In this document: piece after piece, positions 11,501 through 18,600 of the stretch
Position numbering within the stretch: position 1 is the first letter of the stretch
Layout: every line of letters starts with the position of its first letter
Source of the DNA: Priapulus caudatus
Lineage: Eukaryota; Priapulida; Priapulimorpha; Priapulimorphida; Priapulidae
Length of the DNA stretch: 27,245 nucleotides
Assembly: GCF_000485595.1 (NCBI RefSeq)
Contig: NW_014577531.1
Location: 71,233 to 98,477 of the forward strand
Reading direction: 5' to 3'
The notes under the pieces: generated by a model
The model's database searches: none
The model's input: the letters and a program-made list of their open reading frames with translations, nothing else
Told to the model about the DNA's origin: nothing
Translations under genes and position numbers: made by a program

Positions 11501-13580
11501 AGACCCATGTTGAAATAACGACTTATAAGACCCTTTCTGGAGGCTAAAATAAGACTTTTTTTACACGATTTCTGATAGATCACTGACTATTAAAGTACAC
11601 TAATAATATTTATATACACAATTGCACAGCAGATTTAATTTTTCAGTATTATATATACAACAATACTGCAAAAAATAAGGACTATTAAGTACTTTTCTAA
11701 GATTTCACAAAAAATAAGTACTAATAAGGACGCTTATTTTATTTTTGGAAAAATAAGTACTTATAAGACTTTGGAAGACCCGCTACGAACCCTGAGTTAG
11801 AGAGCGGAAGGGAAATATGATCAAGGTCAAGGTAAAGGTCAAATAAAGGTCGCAGTGACCTGGTTTTGGCACTCTGCACACCTTCTCCCCAAGATGTGTA
11901 AGTATACCAAGTTTGGTCACGCTAGGTCAATTAGGGGTCGAGTTATAGAGCGGAAGGGAAATTCTCTGCGGCGGACCGAGCGGCAGCGACGGCGGCTGGG
12001 GAGACATGAAACCATAGTATCCAAGCCGACTTCGTCGCGGGGGATACAACTATTATTGCCATTGCCCAGCATTGTACTAGTCTACGCGATTCACAAACGT
12101 TTTATATGGCGGCCAGGTTGACTTGCTGCCAGAAATTCTTTTTAACTTAATTTTAGCATGATTTTTGTAACAATTTATGCTGAAAATTTATACAAGAAGG
12201 CAGAGGAGATCATAATAACTTGGAAGAAGAAGAATAACGGTAAGGAAATTAATAGAAAGCCATTCAGATTGCTGCTAAAACGATTTGTACACACAGTCTC
12301 CGTATTATTATTATTATATATATATATATATATACGTATATATATATATACGTTATATATGTGCAGCTATAACACAATATATATATATCCTGCCATAGAG
12401 AACTTTTGTGGTTTCATCAATTCTCCACACAGCAACGTCTCCATGTAGTTTAGACATTCGGTCGTTGGCGAAACCTATGAGCACACTTGGTCGACTTACA
12501 TCGCCGGAACACAACAGTAAGCAGACAGATTTAACTAGGTTAACTGAATACGCAGGTTTCCCCTACGTTGCGGCAACGGGGGCGCGCGCAGCCTCCGTTT
12601 GGGAAACACCCCCTGTTTGAATGTTTGCGCCCCGTTTGGGAAACTCCCCCCTATTTGAAATTCACTACACAATAAAAGTTTGCCACACGGGAATCGATCG
12701 TCAGAATTCGCGTTCGACCAGGACATAACGACGCGTGTATTTTTACCGTACACGCATGTACTGAAGACAGTACAGCAAGTTAACCTGACTAATGCACAGT
12801 TAATCCTGTCCTAACTGTACACCGACTCGGCTATCTTATATATAGAGAACCCCAAATACCGTCTATGGTGTGGTGGCTGATTTGTAACGGCATTAATTAG
12901 TCGTACGGTAAAAATAAACCCCCCCGGACGCCCCCTAGTTTCCCCCTCCCTCCCTTCCCCCGTTCTCTTTGCCCCTTCGCGCTCCCCCCGTTGCAATTTC
13001 AATCACTGGGAGAACTCCTGTTATTACGCACTCACGATATTTCCATGCAGTCGCTGGCACATCGCGCTGTAGCAATTAAGGCGCGGAAGTCCGCGCCATG
13101 CGTTTTGGGGTACTGGCTACTGGACTCGAAACCACAAAAACCGTGAAGTGTAATAAGGGCAGAAATCTATCCACTGACCACAGCGACATTTATGCTACAT
13201 TGTACAGCAGATACCATACTACACAGGCAGGAGTACTACGTGGAATGCTGGACCAATGAAAAGGCTTGGCATGATGACGTCATGGTATAATTTTGACGTA
13301 TGCGCAGATACTGTGCATATCCTGGCTATGATCTAGACATGACCCTAATGGTCAGACTGGGGGGCTTCTCACTTCCACGGAGTTTTACATATTAGATAAC
13401 AACTATGGATGAGTGGAAATCAATATTAACTGGTTACACCATGTCAATAATTATTTGAAACAGGAGGCTGCAATAACAACTGAAAATATCTATACCTGTA
13501 ACACCTGGCATTCCAATAAACTGTCCATGCATTGGCATTCCCATAGGTGGCATACCCATCGGTGGCCTTGGAAAAGCCAT
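1270..13580 (-). CDS. RBM25: RNA-binding protein 25 (splicing regulator), 5' two-fifths of the gene, nine coding exons, runs off the left edge
   Basis: The joined exons are 13496-13580, 9998-10029, 9286-9369, 8536-8692, 8045-8136, 7493-7700, 7059-7138, 6129-6212 and 1270-1472. All have GT..AG borders and compatible phases, giving 341 residues plus two bases. RBM25 is a nuclear U1 snRNP-associated protein that influences 5' splice-site choice. Visible parts are a Met/Pro/Gly-rich N-terminus (1-50), a basic linker (51-78), one RRM (about 79-152) with RNP2 VFVGNI and RNP1-type AFGFCEY, the KVDAKTK motif just after it, an acidic/basic linker with MEEDKKNLIHREI (about 256-268), then an Arg/Glu/Lys-rich stretch turning into Arg/Ser dipeptides. 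These match human RBM25 in order. The start at 13580 sits in a good Kozak context (A at -3, G at +4). The C-terminal PWI domain is not in the window. One conserved linker segment of the human protein was not found (see findings). SNRPA1 lies upstream on the same strand. Confidence 0.95.
1473..2510. other. RBM25 large intron, proximal part, nothing recognised
   Basis: This is intron sequence between the exons at 1270-1472 and 6129-6212. A 143-codon minus-strand open frame (1560-1991) shows no recognisable domain, splice pattern or family motif, so I do not call it a gene. Confidence 0.5.
2512..2597. repeat. AT-dinucleotide microsatellite (interrupted)
   Basis: Runs of TATATA are broken by a short CATACCATATTATC segment. 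Simple repeat inside an RBM25 intron. Confidence 0.9.
2598..3371. other. RBM25 large intron, unassigned sequence
   Basis: No gene or clear repeat boundary was recognised. The part around 2700-3130 is less AT-rich than its surroundings and may be an old repeat, but I saw no termini. Confidence 0.4.
3372..3494 (+). pseudogene. Coding-like fragment of unknown origin (40 codons)
   Basis: Between a TAG and a TAA is an open frame reading ETRADDEPVSGRKTAAARRS and then EAVILEGELLRRKNKLRPF. Composition (Ala, Arg, Glu, Leu with few Cys or His) looks like real protein, unlike nearby intron frames. It is antisense to RBM25. It may be the C-terminal remnant of a transposon-encoded protein, or a nested exon preceded by TCTATAG. 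I do not recognise the family with certainty. Confidence 0.3.
3495..3961. other. RBM25 large intron, unassigned
   Basis: An 85-codon plus-strand open frame at 3589-3846 has no recognisable motif. It may belong to the same relic as the fragment at 3372-3494, but nothing proves it. Confidence 0.35.
3962..4014. repeat. Perfect inverted repeat / hairpin
   Basis: CTATATAGAAGT (3962-3973) pairs exactly with ACTTCTATATAG (4003-4014). Inside, CTTAGAG pairs with CTCTAAG around a six-base loop. It is probably a foldback relic in the intron. Confidence 0.75.
4480..4870. repeat. Dispersed repeat with GACG/GCAC-rich tail
   Basis: The block contains TTTGACCTGGTACTCC, C-rich and TTTGAC motifs. It ends in GACGGACGCACGGACGGATGCACGCACGCACGCACG (split: GACGGACGCACGGACGG then ATGCACGCACGCACGCACG). 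Tetranucleotide tails of this kind commonly close dispersed repeats in marine invertebrate genomes. Limits are approximate; open frames across it are not genes. Confidence 0.45.
4871..6128. other. RBM25 large intron, distal part
   Basis: Mostly unassigned AT-rich sequence. At 5454-5480 the nine-base unit TACAGCAAG occurs three times in tandem. No conserved exon was recognised on either strand. Confidence 0.5.
6129..6212 (-). CDS. RBM25: RBM25 exon with the MEEDKK motif
   Basis: The acceptor CACGTAG, after a C/T-rich tract, precedes 6212. The donor GTATGC follows 6129. The 84-base exon is phase 0 at both ends and encodes VEMEEDKKNLIHREIRSFR, matching the IEMEEDKRDLISREISKFR segment of human RBM25. 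Confidence 0.93.
6213..7058. other. RBM25 intron that may hide an exon
   Basis: The 846-base intron sits exactly where human RBM25 has a conserved Phe/Pro/Ile-rich linker (RRFPVAPLIPYPLI) that I could not find. The flanking exons join in phase without it. A donor-like AGCAG/GTAATAG near 6327 (minus strand) has no phase-compatible open exon. Confidence 0.4.
7059..7138 (-). CDS. RBM25: RBM25 exon, charged linker
   Basis: The acceptor ATTCAG precedes 7138 and the donor GTGAGT follows 7059. The 80-base exon takes the frame from phase 1 to phase 0 and encodes SQDQQKKDRRQRDRERKDDE and a short Lys/Gly tail. Composition fits the Lys/Arg/Asp-rich linker of RBM25; individual identity is weak. Confidence 0.8.
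7314..7352. repeat. CACG/CA microsatellite
   Basis: Repeated CGCACGCA units pass into CACACACA within an RBM25 intron. Confidence 0.9.
7493..7700 (-). CDS. RBM25: RBM25 exon after the RRM
   Basis: The acceptor CCGCAG precedes 7700 and the donor GTGAGT follows 7493, which ends in phase 1. It opens with VKVDAKTKALLDEYKVKKR, the conserved segment directly after the RRM in RBM25. An Asp/Ala/Glu-rich stretch and a helix like the family's (KDTLRAVLKENAHELSK) follow. The reading frame beyond 7493 is intron. Confidence 0.96.
8045..8136 (-). CDS. RBM25: RBM25 exon, second half of the RRM
   Basis: The acceptor TTTTGCAG precedes 8136 and the donor GTAAGT follows 8045. It encodes AFGFCEYDNPESTLRAIRLL and the rest of the RRM, including RNP1 and helix 2. 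It matches human RBM25 almost residue for residue. Confidence 0.97.
8536..8692 (-). CDS. RBM25: RBM25 exon, first half of the RRM
   Basis: The acceptor TTCACAG precedes 8692 and the donor GTAGGT follows 8536, which ends in phase 1. It encodes the RRM beta-1 strand TTVFVGNI (RNP2) and the very conserved SWKRVQGASGKLQ, nearly identical to human RBM25. Strongest diagnostic exon of the gene. Confidence 0.97.
9286..9369 (-). CDS. RBM25: RBM25 coding exon, basic linker before the RRM
   Basis: The 84-base exon is phase 0 at both ends, with acceptor GTTAG and donor GTAATC. It encodes MMTGVQIPMNDSANRGRNRR and eight more residues. Sequence identity to known RBM25 is weak here, so the call rests on splice sites, open frame and position between recognised exons. 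Confidence 0.75.
9609..9919. mobile_element. Probable non-autonomous Tc1/mariner (pogo/Tigger-like) element
   Basis: The left end CAGGTTGAACCTCACTAGT (9609-9627) and the reverse complement of the right end (9901-9919) agree at 16 of 19 positions. The left flank is TA; the right flank is not. The core has CCCCGGATTTGAG, a word like those in pogo-type elements. It is 311 bases long, lacks a transposase and lies in an RBM25 intron. Confidence 0.45.
9998..10029 (-). CDS. RBM25: RBM25 32-base micro-exon
   Basis: The acceptor TTTTTAG precedes 10029 and the donor GTAAGT follows 9998. It continues the N-terminal low-complexity region as AGMMPMMMGGP, in phase with the exons on both sides. Its small size makes it a possible alternatively spliced exon, but skipping it (32 bases) would shift the frame. 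Confidence 0.8.
10088..10355. mobile_element. Miniature inverted-repeat element with 29-bp perfect termini (AGGCC type)
   Basis: The left terminus at 10088-10116 (AGGCCAAAC, seven A, TAGGTGTGTTTCC) is the exact reverse complement of 10327-10355. The interior is AT-rich with a T tract near 10140. I could not define a clear target duplication. It sits in the RBM25 intron next to the 32-base micro-exon at 9998-10029. Confidence 0.75.
10356..11179. other. RBM25 intron, unassigned sequence
   Basis: AT-rich intron. Short segments such as TAAGCCCCATAGGGGGGCTC near 10667 look repeat-derived, but no boundaries are visible. No exon-like frame was recognised. Confidence 0.4.
11180..11961. repeat. Tandem array of about 146-bp units rich in AGGTCA
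   Basis: Units start TTCTCCCCAAGATGTGTAAG at 11180, 11421 and 11883. An internally deleted unit starts near 11312. Each carries AGTTTGGT..GCTAGGTCAAT..AGGGG.CGAGTTA, and GTGACCTGGTTTTG follows at least three of them. The last two full units are 462 bases apart, or 146 once the inserted element and its duplicated target are removed. At 11267-11284 three AGGTCA hexamers abut. Short open frames here are artefacts of the repeat. Confidence 0.8.
11484..11794. mobile_element. Non-autonomous DNA transposon with CAGGGTTC termini and 5-bp target duplication
   Basis: The left end CAGGGTTCATAG and the reverse complement of the right end CAGGGTTCGTAG differ at one of 12 bases. AGTTA flanks both sides (11479-11483 and 11795-11799). 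Removing the 311-base element and one AGTTA restores an uninterrupted tandem unit (..CCGAGTTAGAGAGCGG), proving insertion. The interior has repeated AATAAGTACT-type words and no coding frame. Confidence 0.88.
12304..12388. repeat. TTA / TA microsatellite
   Basis: ATTATTATT leads into long TA runs broken by CG. Open frames reading Tyr/Ile repeats across it are artefacts. Confidence 0.9.
12357..12562 (-). other. Exon-like open frame of unknown identity
   Basis: On the minus strand, between TAG and TAA stops, the frame reads SGDVSRPSVLIGFANDRMSK then LHGDVAVWRIDETTKVLYG. It looks like genuine protein sequence but lies in an RBM25 intron, lacks obvious flanking splice sites and is not a known part of RBM25. 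It could be a relic of a transposon or retrocopy. Confidence 0.25.
12595..12660. repeat. Direct repeat, two copies of a ~28-base unit
   Basis: CCGTTTGGGAAACACCCCC.. (12595-12621) is repeated with small changes as CCGTTTGGGAAACTCCCCC.. (12632-12660). The units are 37 bases apart. Confidence 0.7.
12661..13495. other. RBM25 intron with a distant inverted repeat
   Basis: TATTTTTACCGTAC (12738-12751) is the reverse complement of 12903-12916. A C-rich stretch follows at about 12918-12990. No gene recognised. Confidence 0.4.
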
Positions 13581-13602
13581 TTTAGCCAGTTGAAGTCAGG
13601 CA
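13496..13602 (-). CDS. RBM25: RBM25 first coding exon, with 22 bases of 5' UTR
   Basis: The acceptor TTTTTAG precedes 13602 and the ATG is at 13580. It encodes MAFPRPPMGMPPMGMPMHGQ and eight more residues, a Met/Pro/Gly-rich start like that of other RBM25 proteins. It ends in phase 1 at 13496 before GTATAG. Confidence 0.9.
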
Positions 13603-14167
13603 CTAAAAACAGAAATGGGTAAGGGTCAGAATACACATCCCATTTAAAATAATTCAGTCAGTATCTACATGCATCAGCACTTCAGCCACTTGGAGTTGGT
13701 CACAATCTATCAACTAACTAGCTGTACAGTTGAGAAGTTTGGCTCTAATTCACTAGTTAGCTTTAAAGCATTACACCGAGCCAAACTCTTTACTTACACA
13801 TTGGTAGTACTAGTATCTACCCGCCAGTGTTTTACACCTTCCCTTTTTTTGTCCCCGCTACTGGATTACCAGACAGAACAGGAAACACTGTACTGCTGTC
13901 ACTGTACACTACCGTGAGTAATAACAAAGCAACACCACATACGGTATCACAAACTACACAAAAACTTAAATAATACTATTAACGCTTGTGTAGGATAATA
14001 CATTCACGACAATAATCAATATACTGTTGTACAAAAAAAGGACAATAAAATGCCACGATAGAACAGCGAAAGGAAATCCGCCGCGAGTCGACCATTACAT
14101 TTCCGACAGTCGTACATATTGTACGTAATTAAATACTAAAAGTAATAAAAAAACCTGATAAACATAC

Positions 14168-14300
14168 CTTAGCCACTGACAGTGGACGTTGTTTAGCAAC
14201 TAGCACTCAAATAAACTTATTTAACGCAGGTCATAAAGTATAAAGAGACACGTTCGTAACCTATTCAGAGAAAAGGCAAACGAACGAACATGGCGTTAAC
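14168..14300 (-). other. RBM25: RBM25 non-coding first exon (5' UTR), upstream limit uncertain
   Basis: On the minus strand the exon ends ..GGCTAAG at 14168 and is followed by a strong donor, GTATGTTT. The matching acceptor (TTTTTAG) precedes 13602, 22 bases before the start codon, so the 5' UTR is spliced across a 565-base intron. The transcription start is inferred only; about 14300 is a guess from local sequence change. No TATA box was recognised. RNA evidence would be needed for the true 5' end. Confidence 0.5.
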
Positions 14301-14377
14301 GCGCGATTCTGCTGCCATCAGACGTGTAAATTTACAAATTATTTTTTTGACGTTCTCTTGGTTGAAACTTTTCTCAC

Positions 14378-14501
14378 CCATAGAAATAATATAGTTGACT
14401 TCTATGGGCTCACCAGAGCACGTATATTATGATATACGTGCTCTGGTCTCACGCATAGAAATACATAGAGGCACTTACTAGTACCTATATTATTTCTATG
14501 G
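14378..14501. repeat. Nested inverted repeat (foldback) upstream of RBM25
   Basis: The outer arms CCATAGAAATAATATAG (14378-14394 and reverse complement at 14485-14501) match over 17 bases. The inner arms ACCAGAGCACGTATAT (14412-14427 and 14432-14447) match over 16 bases around a four-base loop. TTCTATGG/CCATAGAA words recur in alternating orientation. It lies about 80-330 bases upstream of the RBM25 first-exon donor, probably in the promoter region. Confidence 0.85.
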
Positions 14502-15585
14502 TACCACAAGAGCGAGCGAAAAAGTGTGATTGATTTCCCACTCACGTGGGATAGGTTATTCTCACGACAAATCCCATTCATCATGTTCATAAAACTATAA
14601 AAATTTACTCGTTTAGTAATGGCCTAAAATGCCTTATCCTGGCCCCGAAAAGAAATCGGCCTCTTCCCCAGATTAGATCCAATGCAGAGACATACCGGAA
14701 TGAATTTAAAGATATAATGGTGTGCGTGCATTCGTATGTGCGGGCAACTAGGTAGTTAGAGTGCCAAATTAGTAAGACAACAATGAGCATACACAGAATT
14801 TATTTGTCTTGATACTCCAACATTTTTGTACAAAAAATCCAACAGGTAGAAAAATAAAACGACTTACAAGACCAATAAGCTGCATAATCGCTTCTCAGCC
14901 CTAGGCCTTGTAGATCGTCTCATTTTGTAAACAGAAACGCATTTGACAGACACACAATATGCACACGACACAGATTGTGAGAGCAAATGACTCCATAATT
15001 TTATACTAACGGACGACCACTGAAATAGCAACGTTACATTCATTATTTTGAGATAAGTTGGCCACAGAAAATGTTATCATTTTTTATAGTAGTATATGCT
15101 CTTATCATAATCCATGTACAGCTTAGAAAATTTCACTTACACATAAAATTATTAACCAAATAATACTCACTGTTGCAGGGTTATTAGGTAGGTATACAGT
15201 CAAACATAACCTAGTTAAACTAAACTCAGGTTGAATTGGTAATGGCATTACACCAAATCGAACTAACTTTGATTACATGTCCATACACTAAAAAGAGCCT
15301 AATATTATTGAATCCAGTATGTGAAGACAGTATATACATGAAACCAAACTCATGGTTGAAAAAGGTAAAGGTTGACCAAGGTCATAGCAGTACACAGGTT
15401 GCTTAGATGTCTGTACAATTAAAAAAAGCAAGGTATGGACAGTAAGACTGAAACTCTAGGTTCCCTGCCAACAGCTTTTGATGATTACTTCAGATCAAAA
15501 TAATTTTGTAAAATAATATTTCACATTTTATATATGAATGTATGTGCAAGTTTAGATGAACTCCAGTGAGGTTTTCGAACCCAAA
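14502..15585. other. SNRPA1-RBM25 spacer (SNRPA1 3' UTR and flank)
   Basis: This 1.08-kb AT-rich stretch follows the SNRPA1 stop. It should contain the SNRPA1 3' UTR and poly(A) site. No coding sequence or clear repeat was recognised. Confidence 0.5.
14799..14804 (-). terminator. Candidate poly(A) signal AATAAA downstream of SNRPA1
   Basis: AATAAA reads on the minus strand about 780 bases after the SNRPA1 stop and before the RBM25 first exon. It is a clear hexamer in the right interval, but variants nearer the stop (for example TATAAA near 15530) could serve instead. Confidence 0.3.
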
Positions 15586-15632
15586 TCACGTTTCCATGTC
15601 ATCTTCCTCTTCTTCTTGGACAGGCTTCCCAT
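15586..15632 (-). CDS. SNRPA1: SNRPA1 exon 8, acidic C-terminus and stop
   Basis: The acceptor TTCAACAG precedes 15632. It encodes GKPVQEEEEDDMET followed by TGA at 15586-15588. The acidic tail is typical of U2A'. Confidence 0.93.
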
Positions 15633-18600
15633 CTGTTGAAGCAAAATTATACGAGTGACAATTGATATTTATTGAATAGCAAATGCAACAAGCAGAAAGA
15701 ATGATAATTAATTATTATTTTCCTGATCCGACATATAGGTTAATAAGAATGAGTATAATAATAATATAAGCATAATCTAATAATAACATTATAATAATAA
15801 GTATGAAAAGAAGCTTTAATGCACCACATCAACGGTAAAAGACAACAATATAGGTGCCTCTAAAACATGTTTATTGTAGGTCTTGTAACTTGCCACCATT
15901 GCAAATAATAGGCTGTACTGCATGCATAATTTTCCATTATTCCATATTCACAGACTCACCACACATGCTACTAGTACTTACTCTTTTCAGGGTGTAGCTT
16001 GCCTTTCCCGGGAATCTGTCCAGATTTGAGCATCTGGCTGAGTCTTTCTACTTCCTCCAGGGTGGTAGCATTGGCTATTGCTTCCTGATATGGAGCACAA
16101 ACGAAATTACAAGTTATTTCACAACTGTACTGCTCGTACAGCTAGCCAAGCATATAAATAGTCACTTAGTCTATGCAAGGTTAGGTTTATTGTGATGTAG
16201 AGATATACATAACACGTTTTTTATGTTACACAATTCTTCTACGAGCCACATCAAGACTTTGTCACTTTTGTAATAGTTGTGATGCAACGCTTCTTTAGTG
16301 GTAGTTTAATTAGCACCTCGTGTACGGGTTGTGCCCGGGATGTGTGCATTGGCTTAAACGTTCGGGGGGGGGGTCTGTTGTTGGTCATGGTGGCATGCAC
16401 AAGCACTTAGGCGTGTGTGGACGTTCCTTTGTCTTTGTGCGCGAGGCTATGCTTGTGTCTACATTGTGTATCCATCTTCGCTATACAAGTTTGCACTTCA
16501 AATTACTTTATCTATCCACAAATCAAGACAACCTTAGAATGTTGTCAGGTTGTTTAGTTCCTTACCTTAATTGCTGCTACCTCTTCTGGAGTGGGCCCTG
16601 TGGATGGTATTCCTTCCAATGCCTCTCCCGCAACAAAGGTCTTGGACTTTTTGACGATGCTCTTTACCAGCTCCAGGCCTCTTCTACCCCTGAAAAGCTG
16701 TGCAGCCTCCTCCTTCTCCTACACACAAAGTGCAATACAAGGTTTACAGTGTGGGAGTAACATTATTCTGACAAATGATCAGCATGTTGCAATAACCATG
16801 ATAGAACACCAAATAAGCACAAAAATGTACTACTGAAATGATCGTTTGAATAATGCACAACATTATGCACGACATCCGAATTCACTACAAGATAAGTTAA
16901 TAAAATGTAGATAGTAACACAGCAATGTAAAGTGATATTATTTCTTATAGTCTCTCTTCTGTAAATAATCACACTGGGTAATATAAAGATACCAATCTAT
17001 ATATCTTTTTTATGAGAACAAGATTGCGATAATTTGTTTATGCTTCATCGTACAAACCCGCAATTTTATTTTCTGGAAGTCAAGCAGTCGTAGATGCGGA
17101 ATTTTGTAAATAACATAAAGTCTGTAGTGCTTCTTTGTTGTTATGGGGTTTCTCAAAAAACTGAAACATAACAAAAATAATTTAGATACAGATTTTGCAG
17201 CACAATTCCTCTTTTCCATATAAATCATGTGTTATCTTTGTTGGCAAAAGTTCTGTAACATCTGTAAATGATATGTTACAAACAACGTTACAGTTCCATT
17301 CGCTGGAGTCCTGAAATAAAACTTGTTTTACAGCTATCCATTTGGCTGAAAATACATTACCATAATGGTATTCGTTCACACACATAACATGTGGCCACTT
17401 CGTAATTATACTTCTTGCATAAAAAAGCAGAAAAATATTCATAGCTCTGTTTTCAGACATTTAGTCATGTTATTTAACATCAAGTTTCAAAATCAACAAT
17501 TTTGGGCATGGCCATGAGGCCATGACAGTATTTTAATTATATTAATAAATAGGAAATGTCTTTGGTTGGTAGCCTTTGGCTGAATAAGTTGTTGCATAAT
17601 AAAATATTGACCAGTACATATAGTATATTATTTTTACAAAAATCTCGTACCTGATAGACCGAAGGGTTTTTATTGAACTTAGTGGATCGATATCGCCCAG
17701 CTCTTGTATCAAGTTGTTGGTGAAAACAAGAGTTTCCAGACTCGGAAGTTGCTCATCAAGCCCATCTGCTATACGACTATAAAACACAGCAACTAATTAG
17801 AAACATACACACCCCTACGTATGAGAAAATACACATTTGCTTTCAGCAATCTCTGTATTTGCACCCTCTTGCATGTATTTCTGTCAGGTCATAAAACGGT
17901 GTTAATTCATATGTATTCATCCGTAGGTTGTCCCTGAGAAAATCTGGTAGTTCAGAAATATAATAGTTCATTACCTTTATAGCATAAGCAACAAACAAGG
18001 CTCTATCAATGTTTTTTTATCAACGCGCGTGATAACGAATACTGGTTTGAAGAATATTTGATAATTGGTGGTTTAATTTATTTAAACAACTTGCAAGGAA
18101 ATATAAATAATTTTAATTATAAGTTTATTCGTCCATGTTAAGCAAAAACTGACAGTGCCAAGTTAAGTTGATGCTAGCAGTCAGATAGTCTACCGAACTA
18201 GTTGTTACTGCAATCTACTCATCTGTAGGTAAATCTGGTAGTTTCAGACTAACAGACTACTGTTAATTTAGAAACCTGCCATACCCAGTTAAACTTACCA
18301 TATTCTGTTGTTGTTAAACAGAAGACATTTAACTCTTTTCAGCTGTGGAAACCCATCCAACTTGCGTACATCATTGTCAGAGAAGTCTAGTGTGTCAAAT
18401 TGATCCTAAACAAGTAGTCAATTTAGCATTAGCATACAATGCAATATTTAAAAAGCTAGTCAGCAAAAATAATATACACACTCATTTGCCATAACAAGGT
18501 TCAACATTAACTCTTTATTTCACTAGACCATCGGGCTAGTAACTGAGGAAAACCACTAGCCCTGACCTAACTTTCACTAGCCCAGACCCAGACCATTGTT

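Noticed and set aside
14290-14400. Plus-strand ATG frame starting MALTRDSAAIRRV near the RBM25 promoter, as a possible bidirectional gene
   Set aside because: Only about 34 codons, no recognised family, and no following plus-strand exons; too weak to call.
16320-16360. Possible tRNA or other small RNA genes
   Set aside because: Looked across the window for tRNA B-box words (GGTTCGANTCC and reverse); only transposon ends such as GGTTCGTAC and GTCGAACCC were found, without a cloverleaf.
16320-16760. 146-codon plus-strand open frame
   Set aside because: It overlaps SNRPA1 exon 6 on the opposite strand and intron sequence; no homology and no splice logic.
17542-17650. Continuation of SNRPA1 exon 4 reading frame to 17542
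   Set aside because: Homology stops at the GTACGAG donor after 17651 and resumes in the exon at 17058-17160; the extra residues are intron translation.
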